From contig CAKJVC010000083.1 of NCBI GenBank assembly GCA_918026815.1, forward strand, positions 186,001-250,000: DNA of 64,000 bases, written 5' to 3'. The DNA comes from Chalara sp. BL73. Lineage: Eukaryota > Ascomycota > Leotiomycetes > Helotiales. Below are positions 56,801 through 64,000 of this stretch, one piece after another. The notes under the pieces were generated by a model that saw only the letters and a list, made by a program, of their open reading frames with translations, made no database searches and was not told where the DNA came from. Position 1 is the first letter of the stretch. Every line of letters begins with the position of its first letter. The position numbers and the translations under genes were made by a program.

Positions 56801-59800
56801 GATTCAGGCCCGTTGCTGGTGTCAGCAGACCCTGGATGTGGAAAATCCGTATTGGCCAAATACTTGATTGAGCAGGGACTGCCACGAACAGCAACTATCT
56901 GTTACTTCTTTTTCAAAGACCAGGATCAAAACACCGTCAATCAAGCACTCTGCGCATTGTTGCACCAGCTCTTCTCCCACCAGCCTTCTCTGATTCGATA
57001 CGCCATGCCGGAATATAACAATAACGGACGAAATCTGATACATACCACAGCATCGCTATGGGCCATCTTGGAAAGGGCCGGACAAGATCCACAAGCAGGA
57101 CCTGTGATTATGGTCCTTGATGCGCTGGACGAATGTGCCGAATCAGACTCTCGGGACTTAATCCGCATGTTGAAACGCCAATTTCATAAAGCCAAGCATA
57201 GTCATGGCAAGATGAAGTATCTGGTCACCAGCCGCCCGTATAGGCATATCGTGTCCGAGTTCCAGGAACTAATTGATGCATTTCCTTGCATCCGCATACC
57301 AGGAGAGGAAGAGTCGGAAACCATCAGCCAAGAAATAAACCATGTCATCAAGTACCGGGTCAATCGGTTGGCGAGTGACGAGAAGCTTTCAATCCGAGTC
57401 AAGGATCACCTAGAAAAACGATTGCTCGGGGTTCTGCACCGCACATACCTCTGGGTATACCTTGTATTCGACTACTTGAAGACAGAAGGCTTCAAGAAGA
57501 CACTAAAGGGCGTCGAATCCACTATTGCAACGCTTCCCGAAAGTGTCAACCAGGCCTACGAGAAGATTCTGAACAAGTCTAAGGAGCGCTCAATGGTTCG
57601 GAGAGCCTTAAGTATTATCTTGGCAGCGAGTCGACCACTGACACTAGCGGAAATGAACGTCGCCCTGAATGTCGATCGCTCATCACATTTTATGAACGAC
57701 CTCGATCTGGAGGATGAAGAGGACTTCAAGTCAAATCTCAGATCTTGTTGTGGTTTGTTTGTCTCAATCTACCATGGCAAGGTTTATTTTCTGCATCAAA
57801 CTACACGAGAATTTCTCCTGGCAGAATTGTTACCACCCGTAACTCCGCCAAAACGTTGGCAGGGCTCCCTAGCTATCCACCAAGCGCATACTGTTCTCGC
57901 AGAAGCCTGCATAGTCTATCTTGACTTCCTTAATTCAGGCACTCCTCGCTCAAATGGAAGTATGAGAGCCGGTCAATATATCGATAGCCATACGTTCCTG
58001 GATTATTCGGCCAAAAATTGGGGGACTCACTTCCGCGAGGCCAACATCAGTGATGCGATCACGATATCTACAATCTTGAGAATTTGTAATCCAGATTCGA
58101 ACAGTTACTCGGTATGGTTCCCAATTTACTGGGAAACTACACATAGGCAACATCCTGGATGTTTTACCGCCATTACGATAGCATCGTATTTCGGGCATGA
58201 GGCCGTCGTCAAGAAGCTGCTCGATGATCACAGAGTTGATCCAGACACTAAAGATAAGAACAGCCGGACGCCGCTGTCGTATGCCGCCGAGAACGGGCAC
58301 GCAGCCGTCGCTAAGCTTCTGCTAGCAAAGGAAGCAGTCGATGTCGACTCAAAAGCTACCGGCATCTATGGTGCTGGTCGGACACCGCTGTCGTATGCCG
58401 CCGAGAACGGGCACGAAGCCGTCGTCAAACTGCTGCTAGCAAAAGAAACAGTCGACGTCAATTCAAAAGATACTGGTAGGTACGGATGTAATCGGACACC
58501 GCTGTCGTATGCCGCCGAGAACGGGCACGAAGCCGTCGTCAAACTGCTGCTAGCAAAAGAAACAGTCGACGTCAATTCAAAAGATACTGGTAAGTACGGA
58601 TGTAATCGGACACCGCTGTCGTATGCCGCCGAGAAAGGGCGCGAGGCCGTCGCTAAGCTGCTGCTAGCAAAGGAAGCGGTCGATGTTGACTCGAAAGATA
58701 CTGGCATATACGATGCTGGTCGGACACCGCTGTCGTATGCCGCCCAGAACGGGCACGCAGCCATTGCTAAGCTGCTGCTAGCAAAGGAAGCAGTTGATGT
58801 CGACTCGAAAGCTACTGGCATGTATAATGATGGTCGGACACCGCTGTCGTATGCCGCCGAGAACGGGCACGAAGCCGTTGTCAAACTGCTGCTAACAAAA
58901 GAAACAGTCGACGTCAATTCGAAAGCTACTGGCATGTACGATTCTGGTCGGACGCCGCTGTCGTATACTGCCGAAATGGGACACGAGACTGTCGTCAAGC
59001 TGCTGTTAGCGATGCAAAACATCGATGTTAACTTTATGGGAGACGACGGCCGCACGCCTCTGTCTTGTGCCGCCGAGAATGGGCACGAGGCTGTTGTCAA
59101 GTTGATGCTCAATACTGCCACAATCGATGTCGATTTGAAGGATAGTGGCGGTCAAACACCGCTTTCGTGGGCGGCAGAGAACGGATACTGCTCCATAATC
59201 AAGCTGCTGCTTGACACTGGTAAAGTCGATCCAGACTCGAAAGATACTTACGGTCGGACGGCACTCTGTTGGGCGGCAGAGAGCGGACACGACTCTGTGG
59301 TTAAGCTGCTGCTTGACACTGGTAAAGTCAATCCAGACTCGAAAGATACTTACAGTCGGACAGTGCTATGGTGGGCGGCACATAACAAGCATGATGCCGT
59401 TGTCAAGCTACTGCTTGACACGGGAAAAGTCGATGTCAACTCGAAAGACACAATATACAGTCAAACGCCGTTATCGTGGGTAGTATCAGGTGACTTCTTC
59501 CATCTTTTGGAAAACATCCCAACAGCGGACGGTCCATTCACTTCGTGTTGGATAGCCGAGCAATGTTGGAGAATTGCCAAATCTCTCTCAATTATCCATC
59601 AAGACCAACAGGAAAATGCCACAAAGCTTGACGATAACAATGAGAAACTATATTGTTGCAGTGGAGGCATCCATTTTAGCGATATACTCTGGGTTACTGA
59701 GCATGTTGGGGATAAAGGTGGGGGCGTCTTGGTGCTCGCAGACTTTAAGGTCACAAAAAGCACCCGATACAAAATAATTACCTGGGGGCCTCCAGAACAA

Positions 59801-60253
59801 GATATCATAGGCCACAAACCCGGAAGGAAATCCGACATATGGAGCCTTGCATGTATATGGAGCGAGCTTGTCACCTGGTATCTTAAAGGCTCGCAAGCTA
59901 TAGAAGATTTCGCTGATGTTCGTCTCGAGACCCCCCCTCTGACGGAATGGGAGACGGATGATTATTTTAGAGTCATCAATAACAGAAAAGGCGCGATGGT
60001 CAAACCTCAAGTTGTCGAATGGTTAAGGAGTCTACACAGACACGACCGCTGCAGCAGCCTCCTTCACGATTTCCTTTCCTTTATCGAGAGGAGAATGCTG
60101 GTTGTGAACCCGCAAGAACGGGCTACAGCACATGACGTCTCAAAAATGCTGAAGGAATTATATAAGAACTCAAAGCATGATGACACGTACGCCAACTCCC
60201 CATCGCCATGCTCAGCCAATTGTTTGACAAGCTCGCAAGGCAGTCCATTGTGA
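53852..60253 (+). CDS. Giant NLR: SesB-like hydrolase - second hydrolase - NACHT - ankyrin - pseudokinase
   Basis: Exons: 53852-54235, 54285-54335, 54399-54686, 54747-56047, 56109-56340, 56390-56492, 56574-60253. All phases match and give 2012 residues. Residues 1-300 are a SesB-like alpha/beta hydrolase: IIFVHGLRGHPRYTWEDS, IVFVAHSLGG (Ser137, across intron 1), FFGTPHRGSS, SIDSNHKQM (His266). Residues about 400-750 are a second hydrolase: RTWRVRGVPLDFD, VLAVSGLGSHPFGSF, ILIGHSLGGLL (Ser near 568), FFGVPNHGMN, AIDRTHSDLVKF. NACHT: Walker A SADPGCGKS (Lys877), Walker B VLDALDECAES, TSRPYRHI, FLHQTTREFLL. About 12 ankyrin repeats span 1316-1750. Residues about 1776-1996 are a degenerate kinase C-lobe (SGGIHFSDILW, RKSDIWSLACIWSELVTWYL). 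Family role: a STAND switch driving lipase-type effectors in non-self response. The intron at 56048 has a weak GTCAAT donor; another in-phase pair exists (56061-56149). Two genes instead of a fusion remain possible, with a start near residue 350 (MQAGRRTWRV). Confidence 0.85.
58262..59475 (+). repeat. Ankyrin-encoding tandem array
   Basis: Units of 114 bases built on CGGACACCGCTGTCGTATGC and GTCAAACTGCTGCTAGCAAA, then shorter units to the right. Two neighbouring units (58378-58491 and 58492-58605) differ at only a base or so, which points to very recent duplication or gene conversion. Confidence 0.9.
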
Positions 60254-60778
60254 AGCCGGGCATGGATAGCAATTCAGAGGGTTGACAATATCCCAAGCAC
60301 TTGGAGGGTGGGCCATAACAAGGCTCGGTTTGTTATGGAAACAGCGTTCTAGGCCGTATGCTGAGACGACTGGCGACAATTATGCGATGAATGGGGGTGT
60401 GGCGGTGCTATTACGGGCGCTGACGTTGTAATAAAAGATGCAGGTAGCGTCCTTGCAGGTGCTCGCGGTGTCGGAGCAAAGGATCGACGAGTCTTCGGAG
60501 GCAGTGACAGGATGAGGGAGGGCGAGATTCCACGGCTTCGTATGAGGGTAAACTGTCCCGTTGAAGTCGTAGAGTAGTAGTACCAAAGCGCCGAAGGTTC
60601 GGTCGTATCGTGTGAATCGAGCGCGTACTGCGACGGACAACCCTGGCCATTTGATCATTAGTGAATGACTTACTGAAAATCATTTACTGAGAATCATGTC
60701 TTGAATCTACTCATACTGGCGAGAGGGCAATACTTGGCCCCGTACTGCGTGAGGGTCATTGTCCAAGCTGTGCAAAGT
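60254..60778. other. 3' flank of the giant NLR, one weak frame
   Basis: A minus-strand ATG frame (60380-60658) of 92 codons contains LCSDTASTCKDATCIFYYN but has no recognised family. It is probably chance or a fragment. Confidence 0.3.
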
Positions 60779-60935
60779 TGATAGAACGTGAAATACTCAA
60801 TGATAGCCAGAAGGAATTGGGGGATGCCGTCAGGCTCTCTATTGTTCGCTATGTGATTGTATGAAGTGTGTGCTAGCAATTGTGTGTGTGAAAAGTCTTC
60901 AGCCCTAGCGTTCTCTGTTTAGTCAAAGACATGTC
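60779..60935. repeat. Repeat B copy 3
   Basis: Same block order as 42674-42833 and 50078-50213, with GGCTCTCTATTGTTCGCTAT and GTGTGTGAAAAGTCTTCAG, ending GTCAAAGACATGTC. Confidence 0.75.
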
Positions 60936-61290
60936 AGCTACCTGGATCCTCAAATCCTGACAGGTAATATTGGGTGTGGCGCTACACTTTTTGACACCGA
61001 CACATACTTCTGCACCTGCTGGTTTCGTCCGGTCGTAATGATGGCCAAGCTTAAACTCAAACTTATGACTATCAAGCCACGGAATATATGAGTTGCAAAT
61101 GGCAACTTTGCAAAACTTGCCGTCACAGGCTTTTCCAACAACGCATATCCCCGGCACTGACTTTATTTGATCCCAATCGGAAGCTTCTGGCCCTATTTGG
61201 CCTGTTGGCACAAAACAAGACTTCCATGGCTCATTGGCTAGTGGTATGTCAATAATCTCATAGATATCAAATCGGATTTGCTCAGAGACC
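60936..61290 (-). pseudogene. Cys-rich protein exon fragment, cut by repeat B
   Basis: A minus frame opens behind a TTTAATAG acceptor-like site at about 61287 and reads FDIYEIIDIPLANEPWKSCF, GICVVGKACDGKFCKVAICN, KFEFKLGHHYDRTKP, EVCVGVKKCSATPNITC. Its regular cysteines resemble a secreted disulfide-rich domain. At 60935 it runs into repeat B, and the last about 20 codons before the stop belong to that repeat, so the natural 3' end is lost. No upstream exon or signal peptide was identified. Family unknown. Confidence 0.45.
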
Positions 61291-61950
61291 TATTAAATTA
61301 GCACGGGTTCTTGAGCGAGAGCCTTAGAGTTAGGGTTAGCCTTGCCTGCTCGGCCTCAAGCGTGACCAAAATTCCGCTGCTCACCTCGCCGGCTCCTTGG
61401 ATTGGAGGCGGTGACGGGAAGTGGCTGCAGGCATCTCCAGCACTTCTGCAACTTAGCCTAGACGAAGAAGGCAAACAATGCGGCTCGGACTATCAAGAGA
61501 AGGTAAAAACCGGGCTACAACTCCTTCCTTGAAGAGAGAAGACGTTTATACGATAATATGCAAGACGCTATATTTGGTGGTACGTATGCACAGACCTGGA
61601 GACTCTCGGAACCAGAGGTACCAGCTTGTGAAGAAGAGTCAAGGAGCGCAGATTCTCCGAGTTTTTTGTTCAGCCAAGGCATCTCTTACAAGGGGGTTGC
61701 AGATTCGCCGAATTTTCTATTTCCAAATAGATTTCTCCATGGGTATCCTTTGGATCCGATATTGCGGGGCTGCGAGCCCGGATTGAGGCAGTTGTCGGGA
61801 CTTGCTTTGGCGGGCAAAACGCTTGAGGCTCTGCAACGCCCGACTATTGTACAAAGGCATTGGATTTAACATGGCGAACACTTTGCAAGATGTGGGCTCT
61901 TATTATAAAGTGTTCTATGGTACTCAAACTCGCCGATTGAAACGGAGCTG
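61291..61950. other. Degraded stretch continuing the pseudogene to the right
   Basis: Minus-strand traces in varying frames, such as LVRDALAEQKTRRICAPLTLL, may be the 3' continuation of the pseudogene at 61951-62430. The plus frames here are likely shadows. Confidence 0.3.
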
Positions 61951-62430
61951 TCACGAAACTTGTTGGAATATCACAGGTTTTGCAATGGTCTCAGAGATAC
62001 CTCGAATCCATCAATTAATTAACCCTAAACTATTGGCGGTCACGTCAATTAGCAACGCCTCACAGCCACACAAGCCTCCAGTGATCATATGCACATCATC
62101 CATCAGCAATTCCTTCACCAAAGTGGCATTATGATGAGGTATAAGAGCTCAACTATCTTTGCAATGAATCCCTCCAGTTGCGATCTTAACAGCACGCGTG
62201 GCGATGTTATCCACTTCACCGTCCATTGAGTTGGCCCCTGATTTCGTTCCTCCTGATCTCATTACGTGGAGAGTGTAGCCTCCAGCTTCCCACTCTAGTC
62301 AGATGATTCTATCCGCCTCGCCAACCAGATGCAGTACGGTTTGTTAGTCTTCAATGTACGAGAGCTTATCAGCAGAGCAGGCACCTTCATCGCATAATGC
62401 CATGAGACAGATAGCGAAAACCTATTGCAA
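61951..62430 (-). pseudogene. Unidentified gene inactivated by stop codons only
   Basis: One minus frame stays in phase for 160 codons but has about five internal stops. It otherwise reads like a well-folded protein: MALCDEGACSADKLSYIED, VLHLVGEADRII, YTLHVMRSGGTKSGANSMDG, EVDNIATRAVKIATGGIHC, LVKELLMDDVHMITGGLCGC and EALLIDVTANSLGLIN. Each stop (TAG, TAA or TGA) is one C-to-T change away from CAG, CAA or CGA. This is what RIP or CpG decay produces, without indels. A short fragment of similar sequence lies at about 50328-50375. I do not recognise the family. Confidence 0.55.
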
Positions 62431-63059
62431 GACACATAGACTTGACCCAGCCATTCCGCCTACATATTGACTAGCGGACAGTTTAAAGCATAACTTAGCC
62501 ACTAGGAGCACACTCTGGATTCCCTTTTCAACAAAAGCATCCTTGACAATAAACCAACGCGCCAGACATCTATCAGCATCTGTCCATATCTGCTAGAGGC
62601 CGTTTTTAACCCCGTCTTATTTCAGGACGGTCGCTTCTGGACCCATTCTCGACTTGCATGTGATATTTGAAATCCCTGTTCCTCTTCACTTCCAGTTCTG
62701 TGTCTTCATTCAATAAACAAGAGAAGCAGGATACGGGAAGGATCTTGTCGGATCACTCTACCTGTGGCAACACCACGTCTTTACGTGGATTGCTTAGGTT
62801 GAATGTGATTGATTGTTGAAGGTTGAATGGGGGAGCGAGGATATGCCCCTTAATCGGGTCATGTGACAAAGAGTCACATGACCTACTCCCATTCAGTAAC
62901 TAATCTGATTTACGTACAAACAGATCTCTTTTTATTGCGCGTCGCAGATTCCTGACCGGAATTTTCGCCCTTGAGTGGAAAACGCAAAATCCATTCCTCC
63001 CTATCTTCATTGAAGTGCAGTTTGAAGCAGTAGTTGAAAGCTCCCTGAACCTATCAACT
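62431..63059. other. Intergenic, with a short palindrome
   Basis: GTCATGTGAC / GTCACATGAC around 62858-62882 forms a short inverted repeat inside a larger one bounded by GAATGGGGGA / TCCCATTC. No gene supported. Confidence 0.4.
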
Positions 63060-63245
63060 ACTCGACATGCTTGATTATTCCGGTACCGCCGACCACGAGC
63101 TCTTCGAGCTCAGGCCTGTTGTTGGTACGGTCGAAGTATGTGATCTTGTCAATCCATTTTTGTTGAATTTCTGCGTTGCGAGCATGTGCAATTTTGCTGG
63201 GCCCCCACATATCGAAGTTGCAGGATTGACATCAGAGGAAGGTGC
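63060..63245 (-). other. Coding-like fragment, unassigned
   Basis: A minus frame reads CNFDMWGPSKIAHARNAEI and ITYFDRTNNRPELEELVVGG, which looks like genuine protein. No start and no family were recognised. It may be an exon of the neighbouring gene or a relic. Confidence 0.3.
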
Positions 63246-63432
63246 TCAGAGGTCTTGATATGGTATCTCACGTCTTAATATGCAGCAAGCTTCGAGTCGC
63301 GCAGCTCCTGAAGGCAGCCACGTAAGTGGTCACCATGCAATCTCTCCTCATCCAATTCTTACGGCTCCTCTCAACTCTGCAGCTCGCTGGCCGGCCAGGC
63401 AGCCACCTTCTAGAACAACCTCTCATCATTTC

Positions 63433-64000
63433 TCATCTCATCGCTGACCACAAACGACGGGGAACGGGGGCGGGGCAGCTGGGCTCTATCAGAGCATTGG
63501 CAATGAATTCCTCCTCTGTCATCTTCTCGCTGTCCACGAACGCTTTCTCCTCCTCCCTCTTCTCCAAGGCTTCATCATACTCATCTAACTCGCTCACCTT
63601 CCGCGCCTCGAATGCCTCAAGCTCTTCCGGGTTGTCAAATTCCTTCTCACGCTTCGCCCACTCGGTAGCCACCAAATGTCGGCGCAGCTGTGTAAATGGA
63701 AGGCTGCGATGGTCGTTGAAGCCGGATGAGAGGAGCATGTGCAGCCACATGGCCCCAGAGGCTTGCGACCACTTGACGAGATTGGAGAGCTCTCTCTCTT
63801 TGTGCTCTGGCATTTTTGCCTCTTCCTCCTTCAAGATACGTATGAAAATCTCCAGGCATTTGAAGTACCGGGCGACAATCTTGAGCGGCTCGTCGTCCGC
63901 GTAGTCCCACGCGCTATTGACGGGTCTGTCTTGGAGAAGCCACCACGGTGCCGAACCAAACAACTGGGCAGGTCCAATGTATGACCACTTGAGGTCCACT
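63433..64000 (-). CDS. APH-like phosphotransferase, C-terminal part (5' end beyond right edge)
   Basis: A minus frame open to the window edge gives 188 residues ending at 63433. It starts in the post-catalytic region of fungal aminoglycoside-phosphotransferase-like (kinase-fold) proteins: DLKWSYIGPAQLFGSAPWWLL, where DxEWSxxGPAQLxxSPPWWLL is the usual form that follows the DxD metal site. It then continues with YFKCLEIFIRILKEEEAKMP and WSQASGAMWLHMLLSSGFND. A charged helical tail (LEAFEARKVSELDEYDEALE) ends the protein. The N-lobe and the catalytic HxD lie outside the window, so activity cannot be judged. Function in fungi is unknown for most members. Confidence 0.75.
   Translation of the reverse strand, partial: VDLKWSYIGPAQLFGSAPWWLLQDRPVNSAWDYADDEPLKIVARYFKCLEIFIRILKEEEAKMPEHKERELSNLVKWSQASGAMWLHMLLSSGFNDHRSLPFTQLRRHLVATEWAKREKEFDNPEELEAFEARKVSELDEYDEALEKREEEKAFVDSEKMTEEEFIANALIEPSCPAPVPRRLWSAMR

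Noticed and set aside
58366..59121. Minus-strand open frame with repeated Ser/Ala-rich units
   Set aside because: Antisense shadow of the ankyrin array in the plus-strand gene.

Overview
The window is nuclear DNA of a filamentous ascomycete (Pezizomycotina). The evidence is short GT..AG introns of about 45-80 bases with CTAAC/CTGAC-like branch sites, fungal-only gene families (HET, FunK1, SesB-type hydrolases, AtuA, fungal tannase) and Ascomycota transposon families. A block of about 3.5 kb is extremely AT-rich, CpA-poor and TpA-rich, which is the footprint of repeat-induced point mutation (RIP), a Pezizomycotina process. I cannot place the species more narrowly.

This is an accessory, transposon-rich region built around allorecognition / innate-immunity genes. 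From left to right: a PNP-NB-ARC NLR cut by the left edge (1-1857, -); a decayed gene (2750-3990, -) and an apparently related gene with a PD-(D/E)xK-like core (4570-6377, -); LTR-retrotransposon debris (8175-9819); a complete Tan1/pogo-like transposon with identical 60-bp ends (9911-11771); a small Cys-rich gene (12275-12553, -); a broken HeLo-domain remnant (13010-13478, -); a TIR/SEFIR-like-NB-ARC-TPR receptor (14420-18388, -); Mutator-like debris and a RIP-destroyed hAT region (19560-23610); three dead ordinary genes (kinase, F-box, amino-acid transporter; 23914-28150); a LINE 3' end and a dead mariner (28245-30470); a HET-NB-ARC-TPR receptor with one frameshift (30745-34682, -); nested Mutator-like, LTR and MITE insertions (34930-37041); and an AtuA-type pseudogene split by a MITE (38674-40284, -).

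Further right: an intact secreted tannase/feruloyl-esterase-family gene (40711-42440, +); an intact HET-domain gene (43301-45265, +); a FunK1 protein kinase (46459-49093, -); several hairpin and MITE repeats; a two-exon small Cys-rich gene (50751-51177, +); a RecQ-like helicase fragment truncated by a head-to-head LTR pair (52390-53057); and the largest gene (53852-60253, +). A phase-consistent seven-exon model of that gene encodes about 2012 residues: two alpha/beta-hydrolase domains, a NACHT ATPase, about 12 ankyrin repeats and a C-terminal degenerate protein-kinase C-lobe. The right end holds remnants and an aminoglycoside-phosphotransferase-like gene cut by the edge (63433-64000, -).

Inferred joint role: the NLR-type genes share the STAND plan of N-terminal effector, nucleotide-binding switch and repetitive sensor. 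Here the effectors are PNP, TIR/SEFIR-like, HET and SesB-like hydrolases, and the sensors are near-identical TPR or ankyrin repeats, as expected for non-self recognition or programmed cell death. The surrounding transposons have repeatedly broken neighbouring genes, so the window shows both diversification of this repertoire and its decay. All functional statements rest on motif recognition by eye; no database search was possible.
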